Below, one piece after another: positions 9,408 to 16,810 of a stretch of DNA of 64,000 nucleotides. The DNA is from Cellulomonas telluris (GTDB lineage: Bacteria; Actinomycetota; Actinomycetes; Actinomycetales; Cellulomonadaceae), in assembly GCF_004886325.1 (NCBI RefSeq), contig NZ_QXFN01000003.1:496001-560000 (forward strand). The letters are read 5' to 3'. The position numbers and the translations under genes are program-made. The notes beneath the pieces are model-generated. The model ran no database searches. It was not told where the DNA came from and worked only from the letters and a program-made list of their open reading frames with translations. Positions within the stretch are counted from its first letter, which is position 1. Each line of letters starts with the position of its first letter.

Positions 9408-9435
9408 CGTGTGCCGGACGGGCGTCAGCTTCCCG

Positions 9436-9633
9436 TCACGGCACGGTGCACGAGGCGCCATCCGGCCCGGACGCGGTCGGACGGGCGTGGGTGCCCGTGG
9501 GCGACCCGCCGGACCCGGCCGACCAGGACCCGCCGGCCGGGTCCTGCACGGTCCGGGCCGCGTCCGGCGCCGGCGCCTGCGTGCTGCTCAGCGTCGCCCC
9601 CGGGCTCCACGACCGCGTGCGGGCGGATGACAT
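9436..9633 (-). CDS. small hypothetical protein (65 aa)
   Basis: A 65-codon open frame with an excellent Shine-Dalgarno sequence: AGAGGAGG followed by AATC and then ATG. Almost every third codon position is G or C (exceptions are a TCA, a CGT and a GAT), as expected of real coding DNA here. A strong hairpin follows the stop. The product (MSSARTRSWSPG...) is rich in Ser, Gly, Pro, Thr and Ala, with one Cys near the C-terminus, no membrane helix and no recognisable domain. It diverges from the MarR gene, so it may be a MarR target. The composition is low-complexity, so a non-coding explanation remains possible. Confidence 0.5.
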   Translation of the reverse strand: MSSARTRSWSPGATLSSTQAPAPDAARTVQDPAGGSWSAGSGGSPTGTHARPTASGPDGASCTVP

Positions 9634-9671
9634 GATTCCTCCTCTGCGAGGTGCGACGACGACGAGGATGG

Positions 9672-9692
9672 GCGAGCCCCGCGGGGCCTCGC
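9672..9692. promoter_or_regulatory. imperfect inverted repeat in the marR intergenic region
   Basis: GCGAG-CCCCG and CGGGGC-CTCGC form a palindrome broken by one extra base. It lies between the divergent small gene and the MarR gene, just upstream of a second inverted pair (GTTTAT/ATAAC, about 9705-9720) that spans the MarR start codon. Either could be the MarR operator. Confidence 0.35.
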
Positions 9693-9708
9693 GAGAGGTG
9701 AACCGTTT

Positions 9709-10239
9709 ATGGTCGATAACGATTTCCATCCCGTCGCGGCAGCTCCCGGGCAGGCCGACAACGCCGCCGTGCGCACGTCGGCCGAGGCCTGGGAGGCCCT
9801 GTTCCGGGCCCAGGTCACCCTGCTGCGGCGGTTCGCCCGGGACGACGTCTGGGGCGGCCTGAGCATGCGCGAGTACGACGTGCTCTTCACGCTCTCGCGC
9901 GCGCCGGGCCGTGCGCTGCGGCTGCGCGAGCTCGCCGCCGGCAGCCTGCTGACCCAGCCGAGCCTGTCACGCCTCGTCGAGCGGCTCGAGGAGACCGGGC
10001 TCGTGCGCCGTGGCCCCGTCGAGGGGGACCGTCGCGGCACGGCCGTGCACCTGACGGAGGCCGGTGCGGCCCTGCAGCGCGAGATCGGGCGACGGCACGT
10101 CCGCTCCATCCACGCGCTGGTCGGCGGCGCGCTCGACCCCGACGAGCTCGCGACGCTGCAGCGGCTGTGCGACAAGCTGCGCCTGGCGCAGGCGGACCTG
10201 CCGGACCCCGGCCCGCGCACCTCCGCGCCCGCCTCCTGA
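9709..10239 (+). CDS. MarR-family transcriptional regulator
   Basis: A 176-residue winged-helix protein. The recognition region LRLRELAAGSLLTQPSLSRLVERLEETGLVRR is the typical MarR helix-turn-helix, followed by the wing VEGDRRGTAVHLTEAG, including the conserved D-x-R. Flanking N- and C-terminal helices provide the dimer interface. The ATG at 9709 follows GAGAGG about ten bases upstream. It probably represses itself and the divergent small gene. The ligand is unknown. Confidence 0.9.
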   Translation: MVDNDFHPVAAAPGQADNAAVRTSAEAWEALFRAQVTLLRRFARDDVWGGLSMREYDVLFTLSRAPGRALRLRELAAGSLLTQPSLSRLVERLEETGLVRRGPVEGDRRGTAVHLTEAGAALQREIGRRHVRSIHALVGGALDPDELATLQRLCDKLRLAQADLPDPGPRTSAPAS

Positions 10240-10341
10240 GCCCTCGCCGGGCGGGGACCTCCGGCCCACGTGCCCGGCGCCGACGGCGTCGAGGATGGGG
10301 AGGCGGGCGGACGCCCGGCGGTGGCGACGTGAGGAGGGGCC

Positions 10342-10854
10342 GTGCGGATCCTGATGGCGGTGGCGTCCCGGCACCACGGGACGTGGGAGATCGGCGAGGT
10401 CGCAGCCGACGTGCTGCGCCGGCGCGGGCACGAGGTGGACCAGCGCGCGCCGGAGGACGTCGCGTCGGTCGACGGGTACGACGCGGTCGTGCTGGGCTCC
10501 GCCGTGTACACGGCGCACTGGCTGCCCGCCGCGCGCGAGCTCGCGCGCCGGTGCGAGGACGGCCTGCGCGCCCGGCCTGTGTGGCTGTTCTCGTCCGGCC
10601 TCGCCACGCAGCCGGCCAACGCAGCGAACTCGCCGCTCGAGATCCGGGCGCTGCTCGACCGTCTCGGCGCGCGCGGGCACCGCAGCTTCCGCGGGCGCCT
10701 CGACCGGGCGGTCCTGTCCTTCGCCGAGCGGGCGATCGTCGCCGGCGGTCGCGCCCGCGAGGGCGACCACCGCGACATGGCCGCCGTCGCCGCGTGGGCG
10801 CAGGACCTCGCGGACGCGCTCGCCGCCGACCCCGCCGCCCGCGTCGCGGTCTGA
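10342..10854 (+). CDS. flavodoxin-domain protein
   Basis: A 170-residue flavodoxin-like protein. The first strand and phosphate loop (ILMAVASRHHGTWEI) and AVVLGSAVYTAHW match the FMN-binding pattern seen in the flavodoxin/HemG-like group of actinobacteria. The GTG start has a purine-rich site (GAGGAGGGG) upstream. It may act as an electron carrier or quinone/protoporphyrinogen-type oxidoreductase. The nearby heme genes make a heme link tempting but unproven. It converges with the kinase gene with an eight-base gap. Confidence 0.8.
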   Translation: MRILMAVASRHHGTWEIGEVAADVLRRRGHEVDQRAPEDVASVDGYDAVVLGSAVYTAHWLPAARELARRCEDGLRARPVWLFSSGLATQPANAANSPLEIRALLDRLGARGHRSFRGRLDRAVLSFAERAIVAGGRAREGDHRDMAAVAAWAQDLADALAADPAARVAV

Positions 10855-10862
10855 GCGCGCCG

Positions 10863-11744
10863 TCAGGAGGCGCGCGCGACCCCGCTGCGCAGCGCGCGCA
10901 GCTCCGCGGCCACCGCCGCCATCGCGGGTCGCTGCGCGGGTGCGGATCGCGTCATGGCGCGCAGCAGCCGGTGCCAGTCGCCGTCGAGGTCCTCGGGGAT
11001 CTCGGGCACCCGCAGCAGCCGTGCGAGGCCCGCCGTCAGCGGGTCGCCCGGGTAGGCCCGCTCGCCCGTGAGGCACTCGAGCAGGACGAGCCCGAGCGAG
11101 TACACGTCGCTGGCCGGCCCCGCCGGCTCGCCGAGCGCCTGCTCGGGGCTCTGGTACCCGGCGGTCGCGTGGGTGTCGGACCCCGTCCCGTCGCGTTCGG
11201 CGGCGGCGGACGTGCTGGTCGCGATGCCGAAGTCCGCGAGCACGACGGGCAGCGTCGGCGCGTCGCGCCGTCCACCGGAGGGCGCCTCCGCGGAGACGAG
11301 CACGTTCGACGGCTTCACGTCACGGTGCACGACGCCCGCGCGGTGGGCGTGCGCGAGGGCGTTCGCGAGCTGGCGGCCGACGTCCGCGGTCGTCGCCGGG
11401 TCCAGCGGGCCCTCGGCCAGCAGGTCGCGCAGCGTGCGGCCCTCGACGAGCTCCATCACCAGGAACGCGACCGGACCGGTGCCCGGCAGCACGTCGGCGC
11501 CGACGTCGAGCAGCGCGACGAGCGAGGGGTGCGACAGGTCGGCGAGCACGCGCGCCTCCTGCGCGTACCGGCGCACCTGCAGGGGGCTCGCGTCGTCCAG
11601 ACGGAAGATCTTCACCGCGACGGGCCGGTCGAGCCGCGTGTCCGTCGCCCGGAACACCTGCGCGGAGCCGCCGCGGCCCAGGGGGTCGCCGAGGCGGTAG
11701 CGGTGCGCGAGCTCCGGCGCGGCGTGCCGGCCGGTCCTGCTCAC
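10863..11744 (-). CDS. soluble serine/threonine protein kinase
   Basis: A 293-residue Hanks-type kinase. The P-loop LGRGGSAQV is at about residues 22-30, VAVK places K45, the catalytic loop HRDVKPSN is at 140-147 with D142, and DFG is at 171-173. SPE replaces the usual APE at the end of the activation segment. There is no transmembrane or extracellular sensor domain, so it is a cytoplasmic kinase. Its C-terminus ends soon after helix I. The N-terminus starts at GTG. It diverges from hemH across a region holding a long palindrome. Substrates are unknown. Confidence 0.9.
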   Translation of the reverse strand: MSRTGRHAAPELAHRYRLGDPLGRGGSAQVFRATDTRLDRPVAVKIFRLDDASPLQVRRYAQEARVLADLSHPSLVALLDVGADVLPGTGPVAFLVMELVEGRTLRDLLAEGPLDPATTADVGRQLANALAHAHRAGVVHRDVKPSNVLVSAEAPSGGRRDAPTLPVVLADFGIATSTSAAAERDGTGSDTHATAGYQSPEQALGEPAGPASDVYSLGLVLLECLTGERAYPGDPLTAGLARLLRVPEIPEDLDGDWHRLLRAMTRSAPAQRPAMAAVAAELRALRSGVARAS

Positions 11745-11832
11745 GGCTGCTCGACCGTCATCGAAGGGCTCCGGGTCCGTCGGGTCGTCGGTCCGGGGGC
11801 GCGAGGATGCGTACGCCCCGCCAGGAGACGCT

Positions 11833-11858
11833 AGGTGCCCCGGGCGCCCGGCGCACCT
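11833..11858. promoter_or_regulatory. 26-base near-perfect palindrome between kinase and hemH
   Basis: Outer arms AGGTGC and GCACCT flank an inner palindrome CCGGGC/GCCCGG, with one C-C mismatch between them. No gene ends here, because the flanking genes diverge, so it is better explained as an operator or regulatory hairpin than a terminator. Confidence 0.45.
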
Positions 11859-11997
11859 CGAGCCGCGCGGACGGGTGACGCGCCCGCCGGCGGCCGCGCA
11901 GGTCGGCGTGCCGCGCGTGCCGGGAGGTGACGTCGCGTCGCGACAACATCACTGCCGGACCCCCGCGCTCGGCGGGGAGGGGTGCGCGGGACGGTGC

Positions 11998-12003
11998 GAT
12001 GAT
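11998..12003 (+). promoter_or_regulatory. -10-like hexamer for hemH
   Basis: GATGAT ends seven bases before the GTG at 12010. There is no ribosome-binding site, so a leaderless mRNA is predicted. Confidence 0.5.
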
Positions 12004-12009
12004 CGGGAC

Positions 12010-13206
12010 GTGCCCACCGTGACGCCCCCCGTGACCGACCCGACCGCGACCACGGCCGTCGACGGCCTCGCCCCGTACGACGCGGTGCTCCTGTTCTCGT
12101 TCGGCGGCCCGAACGGCCCCGACGACGTGCTGCCGTTCCTGCGCAACGTCACCGCCGGCAAGAACATCCCCGACGAGCGTCTCGCCGAGGTCGCCGAGCA
12201 CTACCACCACTTCGGCGGCCGCAGCCCCATCAACGAGCAGAACCTGGCGCTGCAGGCCGCGCTGCGCGCCGAGCTCGACCGGCGCGGCCTCGCCACCCCG
12301 GTGCTGTGGGGCAACCGCAACTGGGAGCCGTACACGGCCGAGGCGCTCGCCGAGGCCCGCGAGCTCGGTGCCCGCCGCGTGCTGGCGCTCGTCACGTCGG
12401 CGTACTCGTCCTACTCGGGCTGCCGCCAGTACCGGGAGAACCTGTGGGCCGCGCTCGAGGACCTCGGCACGCAGGACGCCGCCACCGAGGGCGAGCCCCC
12501 GCTCGCCGTGGACAAGGTGCGCTCCTACTTCAACCACCCCGGCTTCGTCGCGGCCAACGTCGACGCGGTCGTCGAGGCCTACGGGCGTCTGCAGGCGGAG
12601 CACCCGGACGCGCAGTGGCCCCGTCTCGTCTTCGTCACGCACTCGATCCCCGACACGATGGAGGAGGCGTCGGTCGTCGCCGGCGCGTCCTACGCCGAGC
12701 AGCACCGGGACGTCGCCCGCAGCGTGAGCGCCGCCGCCGCCGAGCGGCTCGGTCGCACCCTCGAGTGGGACCTCGTCTACTGCTCGCGCTCGGGACCGCC
12801 GAGCCAGCCGTGGCTCGAGCCGGACGTCAACGACCACCTCGAGGCCCTGCACGCCGCGGGCACCACGTCGGTCGTGCTCGCGCCGATCGGGTTCGTGTCG
12901 GACCACATGGAGGTCGCGTTCGACCTCGACACCGAGGCGCTGGAGACCGCGCAGGAGCTCGGGATGGCCGCCGTGCGTGCCGACTCCGTCGGGACGCGGG
13001 AGCCGTTCGTCCGCGGCCTCGTCGACCTGCTGCTCGAGCGGGCCGCCGTGCAGCGCGCGCTCGACTCCGGTGCACCCCGTCCGGCCGAGGCCACCGTCGG
13101 CGACCTGCCGCCGTTCCGGTCGGTGTGCGTGCCCGGGTGCTGCCGGCAGCGCGCCGGCGTGGACTCCGGCATCCCCGCCGCGTGCTCCGTGGACCCCTGG
13201 TCCTGA
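12010..13206 (+). CDS. hemH: coproporphyrin ferrochelatase
   Basis: A 398-residue ferrochelatase that inserts Fe2+ into coproporphyrin III in the actinobacterial heme pathway (CpfC). The N-terminal [16 protein letters not shown], the catalytic His in [10 protein letters not shown] and the acidic helix in GFVSDHMEV are all present. C138 (SGCRQYREN) and the C-terminal Cys set C373, C377, C378 and C392 could hold the [2Fe-2S] cluster known in mycobacterial ferrochelatase. The GTG at 12010 fits the leaderless promoter; the upstream open frame is not conserved-looking. It is followed 46 bases later by hemQ, confirming the coproporphyrin-dependent route. Confidence 0.95.
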   Translation: MPTVTPPVTDPTATTAVDGLAPYDAVLLFSFGGPNGPDDVLPFLRNVTAGKNIPDERLAEVAEHYHHFGGRSPINEQNLALQAALRAELDRRGLATPVLWGNRNWEPYTAEALAEARELGARRVLALVTSAYSSYSGCRQYRENLWAALEDLGTQDAATEGEPPLAVDKVRSYFNHPGFVAANVDAVVEAYGRLQAEHPDAQWPRLVFVTHSIPDTMEEASVVAGASYAEQHRDVARSVSAAAAERLGRTLEWDLVYCSRSGPPSQPWLEPDVNDHLEALHAAGTTSVVLAPIGFVSDHMEVAFDLDTEALETAQELGMAAVRADSVGTREPFVRGLVDLLLERAAVQRALDSGAPRPAEATVGDLPPFRSVCVPGCCRQRAGVDSGIPAACSVDPWS

Positions 13207-13252
13207 CGCCGTCGGCCCCCACGCCCACCCGACACCGACCCCCGAGGACCCC

Positions 13253-13957
13253 GTGACCACGCACGCCCCCGACCACGACGCGCTCAACTCCACCGTCCGC
13301 TACACGATGTGGTCGGTCTTCGCCCTCGACCGGCCGCTGCCCGCCGACGACGCGGCTCGCGCCGCGCTCGTCGCCGCCGCGCAGGCGTCCGTCGGCGAGG
13401 ACGCGGGCCTGGTGGTGCGCGGCTGGTACGACGTGGGCGGGCTGCGCGCCGACGCCGACCTCATGGTGTGGTGGCACGCCGAGACGGTCGAGCAGGTGCA
13501 GGGGGCGTACCGTCGCCTGCTCGCGAGCGGACTGGGGGCGCACCTGCGTCCCGTGTGGTCCGTGGTCGGGCTGCACCGGCCCGCGGAGTTCAACCGCGCG
13601 CACGTGCCGGCGTTCCTGGCGGGGGAGCCCGCGGGGGACTACCTCTGCCTCTACCCGTTCGTGCGCTCCTACGACTGGTACGTGCTGCCCGAGGCGGACC
13701 GCCGCCGCATGCTCGTCGAGCACGGGCAGGCCGCGCGCGACTACGCCGACGTGCGCGCGAACACCGTCGCGTCGTTCGCGCTGGGCGACTACGAGTGGCT
13801 CCTGGCGTTCGAGGCGCCGGAGCTGCACCGCATCGTCGACCTCATGCGTGAGCTGCGGAACACCGAGGCGCGCCTGCACGTGCGCGAGGAGGTGCCGTTC
13901 TACACCGGCCCCCGCGTCCGCCTGGAGGACTGGGCGGAGCGCCTGCCCCGCGCCTGA
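13253..13957 (+). CDS. hemQ: coproheme decarboxylase HemQ (ChdC)
   Basis: A 234-residue chlorite-dismutase-fold protein. The actinobacterial signature [10 protein letters not shown] supplies the catalytic Y134, and H157 (VEHGQ) is the expected axial ligand, both close to Corynebacterium numbering. It converts coproheme to heme b by two oxidative decarboxylations. The N-terminus ([16 protein letters not shown]) is the usual first strand. It lies just downstream of hemH on the same strand and probably in the same transcript, which ends at a strong hairpin at 13971-14007. Confidence 0.95.
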   Translation: MTTHAPDHDALNSTVRYTMWSVFALDRPLPADDAARAALVAAAQASVGEDAGLVVRGWYDVGGLRADADLMVWWHAETVEQVQGAYRRLLASGLGAHLRPVWSVVGLHRPAEFNRAHVPAFLAGEPAGDYLCLYPFVRSYDWYVLPEADRRRMLVEHGQAARDYADVRANTVASFALGDYEWLLAFEAPELHRIVDLMRELRNTEARLHVREEVPFYTGPRVRLEDWAERLPRA

Positions 13958-13970
13958 CCGCCACCGCACG

Positions 13971-14007
13971 CGACGCCGCCCCGCCCGCCGTGGGCCGGGC
14001 GGCGTCG
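13971..14007 (+). terminator. hairpin terminator after hemQ
   Basis: CGACGCCGCCC (13971-13981) pairs perfectly with GGGCGGCGTCG (13997-14007), and an inner GCCC/GGGC adds four pairs. It begins 14 bases after the hemQ stop. Confidence 0.75.
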
Positions 14008-14019
14008 TCGCGCCGGTGC

Positions 14020-14025
14020 CATGAT
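14020..14025 (+). promoter_or_regulatory. -10-like hexamer for the META-domain gene
   Basis: CATGAT ends seven bases before the ATG at 14032. No Shine-Dalgarno sequence is present; a leaderless mRNA is likely. Confidence 0.5.
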
Positions 14026-14031
14026 CGACGG

Positions 14032-14511
14032 ATGCGCGACGACGAGCAGGCGCCGCAGGGGGCGCGCGAGGGTGAGGACGGGCCGGCGGACGGCGTGGCC
14101 GACGGCGACGCGGGCTGGCTGCACGGGACCTGGCGCGTGGCCGAGGTGGACGGCGCACCGCTGGCCGACGGCCTGCAGGGCCCGCCGCGGCTGACCTTCG
14201 AGGGGGACGGCCAGGTGTACGGCTACGCCGGGGTCAACCGGGTCCGGGGGACCTGGCGGCTCACGGACGGCCGCCTCGACGTGGGTCCCGTGGTGCAGAC
14301 GATGATGGCCGGCCCACCCGAGGCCACCGCGACCGAGCAGGCCGTGACGGCGTTCCTCGGCGAGGGCGGCACCGTCGAGCGCGCCGGCGCGGACGTGCAC
14401 GTGCGCACGCCCGGGGGGCACGTCGTCCGGCTGGAGCCGTCGCAGGACCCCGACGGGCCCGGGGCGGACGAGGCCGCACCGGACCCGGCGGGGCCGCACG
14501 TGCTCGGCTGA
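14032..14511 (+). CDS. META-domain protein
   Basis: A 159-residue protein. After an acidic, Gly/Ala-rich start comes a META-type beta domain: GTWRVAEVDG, then LTFEGDGQVYGYAGVNRVRGTWRL, then a Thr/Met-rich strand (VVQTMMAGPPEATATEQAVTAFL). This matches HslJ-like META repeats, which in other bacteria are stress-linked and often extracellular. Here no signal peptide is visible, so it would be cytoplasmic. Its C-terminus is a low-complexity Asp/Pro tail. It converges with the glutamate dehydrogenase gene. Function unknown. Confidence 0.78.
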   Translation: MRDDEQAPQGAREGEDGPADGVADGDAGWLHGTWRVAEVDGAPLADGLQGPPRLTFEGDGQVYGYAGVNRVRGTWRLTDGRLDVGPVVQTMMAGPPEATATEQAVTAFLGEGGTVERAGADVHVRTPGGHVVRLEPSQDPDGPGADEAAPDPAGPHVLG

Positions 14512-14533
14512 GCGGCCCCCGGGCCCGCGAACG

Positions 14534-15928
14534 TCAGGGGTACAGGCCGCGGATCTGGTGTGCCTCCGCGACCCGCCGGACGCCGATGGTCAGGGCGGCG
14601 TCACGCAGCGTGATGCCCTCCGCCCGCGCCAGGCCGGCGACGGCGTCGTGGCTGGCCGTCATCTGGTGCTCGAGCCGGTCCGCGATCTCCTGCGCGGTCC
14701 ACCAGTACGCCTGGTTCGCCTGCACCCACTCGAAGTAGCTGACGACGACGCCGCCGGCGTTGGCGAGGATGTCGGGCACCACGACGACGCCGCGCTCCGC
14801 GAGCACCCGGTCGCCCTCGGTCGTCGTCGGGCCGTTCGCGCCCTCGACGACCCAGCGCGCCTTCACCTGTGCCGCCGTCGAGCCGTCGAGCACGCCCTCG
14901 ACCGCGGCGGGTACCAGGAGGTCGACGTCGAGCGTGAGCAGGTCGTGGTTGTCGATGGGTCCCGCGTCGGCGAAGCCCACCACGGAGCCCGTGCTCGCGA
15001 CGTGCTCCACGAGGGCGGGCACGTCGAGCCCGTCCGCCCGCTGCACGCCCCCGTGCGCGTCGCTCACGGCGACGACGCGGGCCCCCGCCTCGTGCAGCAG
15101 CCGCGCCGCGTGCGAGCCGACCTTCCCGAACCCCTGCACGGCGGCCCGCACCTCCGCGAGGTCGACGCCGTCGCGGGCGAGAGCCGCGCGCGCGGTGTGC
15201 ACGACGCCCTGGGAGGTCGCCGTCGCGCGCCCGAGCGAGCCGCCGACGGTCAGCGGCTTGCCGGTCGTGACGGCGGGGATCGTGTACCCGCGGTTGACCG
15301 AGTACGTGTCCATGACCCACGCCATGGTCTGCTCGTCCGTGCCGATGTCGGGCGCCATGATGTCCCGCTCGGGGCCGATGATCGGCATGATCTCGCTCGT
15401 GTAGCGGCGGGTGACGCGCTCGAGCTCGGCCCGCGAGTGGGAGTGCGGGTCGATCGTCACGCCGCCCTTCGCACCGCCGTACGGCACGTCGACGACGGCG
15501 CACTTCCACGTCATCCACATGGCCAGGGCGCGCACCTCGTCGAGGTCCACGCTCGCCGCGTAGCGCAGCCCGCCCTTGCCGGGGCCGCGCGAGATGTTGT
15601 GCTGCACGCGGTACCCGGTGAAGACCTCGGTGCGGCCGTCGTCGGTGCGCAGCGGCACGGCCACCCGCATCTCGCGTCGTGGCGTCGCGAGCATGGCGTG
15701 GAGGCCCTCGTCGTAGCCGAGGATCTGCACCGCGCGGGCCAGCTGGTGCTGGGCGGTGGCGAGAGGGCTGGTGTCGAGCGCGGCCGACGGCCCGGGGTCG
15801 CGGTCAGTGGTGGGACGGGCGGCGGGAGTGGGTGCCGCGGTGCTGTCGGAGGTGCCGGGCGCACCGGGCGTGGCGGGTCGCGCCCCGTCCGTGCGTGACG
15901 TCGTCGTGCCTGCAGGAGGGTGATCCAT
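14534..15928 (-). CDS. NAD(P)-dependent glutamate dehydrogenase
   Basis: A 464-residue Glu/Leu/Phe/Val dehydrogenase. The substrate-binding GPGKGGLRY and catalytic Lys region VPYGGAKGGV are intact, PDIGTDE follows, and the Rossmann motif is QGFGKVGSHAA. The length and the EWVQANQAYWW region fit a hexameric glutamate dehydrogenase better than a leucine dehydrogenase. It interconverts glutamate with 2-oxoglutarate and ammonia. About 50 N-terminal residues are Thr/Ala/Pro-rich and look disordered. CAGGGT ends seven bases before the ATG. Confidence 0.9.
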   Translation of the reverse strand: MDHPPAGTTTSRTDGARPATPGAPGTSDSTAAPTPAARPTTDRDPGPSAALDTSPLATAQHQLARAVQILGYDEGLHAMLATPRREMRVAVPLRTDDGRTEVFTGYRVQHNISRGPGKGGLRYAASVDLDEVRALAMWMTWKCAVVDVPYGGAKGGVTIDPHSHSRAELERVTRRYTSEIMPIIGPERDIMAPDIGTDEQTMAWVMDTYSVNRGYTIPAVTTGKPLTVGGSLGRATATSQGVVHTARAALARDGVDLAEVRAAVQGFGKVGSHAARLLHEAGARVVAVSDAHGGVQRADGLDVPALVEHVASTGSVVGFADAGPIDNHDLLTLDVDLLVPAAVEGVLDGSTAAQVKARWVVEGANGPTTTEGDRVLAERGVVVVPDILANAGGVVVSYFEWVQANQAYWWTAQEIADRLEHQMTASHDAVAGLARAEGITLRDAALTIGVRRVAEAHQIRGLYP

Positions 15929-15934
15929 GTCACT

Positions 15935-15940
15935 ACCCTG
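15935..15940 (-). promoter_or_regulatory. -10-like hexamer for glutamate dehydrogenase
   Basis: The hexamer reads CAGGGT on the minus strand and ends seven bases before the ATG at 15928. It also lies within the short spacer after the upstream secreted-protein gene. Confidence 0.45.
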
Positions 15941-15964
15941 GCACGGCCGCGAGGGCCGGGCAGG

Positions 15965-16498
15965 TCAGCAGACGCGGATGTCCGTGACCCACTTCGCGAC
16001 GTTGCCGCCGAGGTGCCGGCTGTGGCGGGCCGGTACCCGGACGCACGAGCCCACGGTGCCGTTGGAGTACACGGGTGCGACCGACATGGCCCGGTGCTGG
16101 CAGTTGTAGACGCGCGCGGACCAGGGGGAGGGGAACGCCAGGTAGTACGACGTGAGGTAGGAGCACCAGGCCTCCTCGTCCTCGATCGTCGCCAGGGGCT
16201 GCGTGCCCTCGGCCGGCGGTGCGAGACCGTCGGCGGGCGCGGCGGGCACCACGGTCCCCGGGGTGACCGGTGCGGGGAGCGACGTCGCCGCCGCCGGAGA
16301 GGTCACCACCGCGGCCGCGAGGGCCGCGGTCAGGCCCGCCACGAGGGCCGCGGCCCTCAGACGGGCGCCCACCGCGGGCCGGGGGGACCGGTGGCGGGCT
16401 CGCACGACCGTCTCGGGGCCGTGCGCCGCGCCGGGCCCTGGGACGCACGGCGCCGCAGCAGGGGTGATCGGGGGGACGGGGGAGGGTGTGCCGCTCAC
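15965..16498 (-). CDS. small secreted Cys-containing protein
   Basis: A 177-residue exported protein. A long Pro/Ala N-region leads to a hydrophobic signal helix (RLRAAALVAGLTAALAAAVVT is split around residues 45-65) and an AAA-type cleavage site. After a Pro/Ala linker the mature domain of about 75 residues carries four Cys (WCSY, YNC, SCV and the last residue C), consistent with two disulfides. The spacing vaguely recalls DUF6355-type small secreted actinobacterial proteins; I cannot confirm that. The GTG at 16498 is preceded by GAGAGGAG at good distance and is preferred over an ATG eight codons upstream. Function unknown. Confidence 0.65.
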   Translation of the reverse strand: MSGTPSPVPPITPAAAPCVPGPGAAHGPETVVRARHRSPRPAVGARLRAAALVAGLTAALAAAVVTSPAAATSLPAPVTPGTVVPAAPADGLAPPAEGTQPLATIEDEEAWCSYLTSYYLAFPSPWSARVYNCQHRAMSVAPVYSNGTVGSCVRVPARHSRHLGGNVAKWVTDIRVC

Positions 16499-16810
16499 GG
16501 GGCTCCTCTCGTCGGCCGGCACATCGGGCCGGCGGGGAGAGGCACCGCACGTCGTCGGGCGGCGCCGGAGCCACCTTCACAAACCGGACCGGACGGTGTC
16601 AAGGCGCGTCCGACCTGCGTCACGCGACCGGTAGACGCTACTGCGGCCGTCGCCCTGACGAGTGGCGGCGTGCCGACGAGGACGCCGCCGGTCCAGCCGC
16701 GTCCGGGACGCCGGTGCCGGCACGGGCGGGCCGGCGCGATCGGTCGGCGCGAGCGGCCGCCACGGGCGGGCCGGCACGGGGGCCGGCCCGGGCGGACGCG
16801 GGCCGGCCGG
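16499..16810. other. intergenic region, no gene seen
   Basis: Holds the ribosome-binding site and promoter region of the secreted-protein gene, a repeated CACGGGCGGGCCGGC (16721-16735 and 16761-16775) and the LacI-gene terminator. No credible open frame on either strand. Confidence 0.6.
16781..16808 (-). terminator. hairpin terminator after the LacI-type repressor gene
   Basis: GGCCGGCCCG (16781-16790) pairs with CGGGCCGGCC (16799-16808) over an eight-base loop, two bases beyond the repressor stop codon on the minus strand. Confidence 0.7.

Noticed and set aside
8781-9633. NYN protein with the small gene as a toxin-antitoxin pair
   Set aside because: The genes are separated by a hairpin and a separate promoter, the small product lacks antitoxin features, and NYN/DUF88 proteins of this type usually stand alone.
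10342-10854. Flavodoxin considered as HemG protoporphyrinogen oxidase
   Set aside because: HemH/HemQ nearby indicate the coproporphyrin route, which uses a HemY-type coproporphyrinogen oxidase. The motif evidence supports only a flavodoxin fold.
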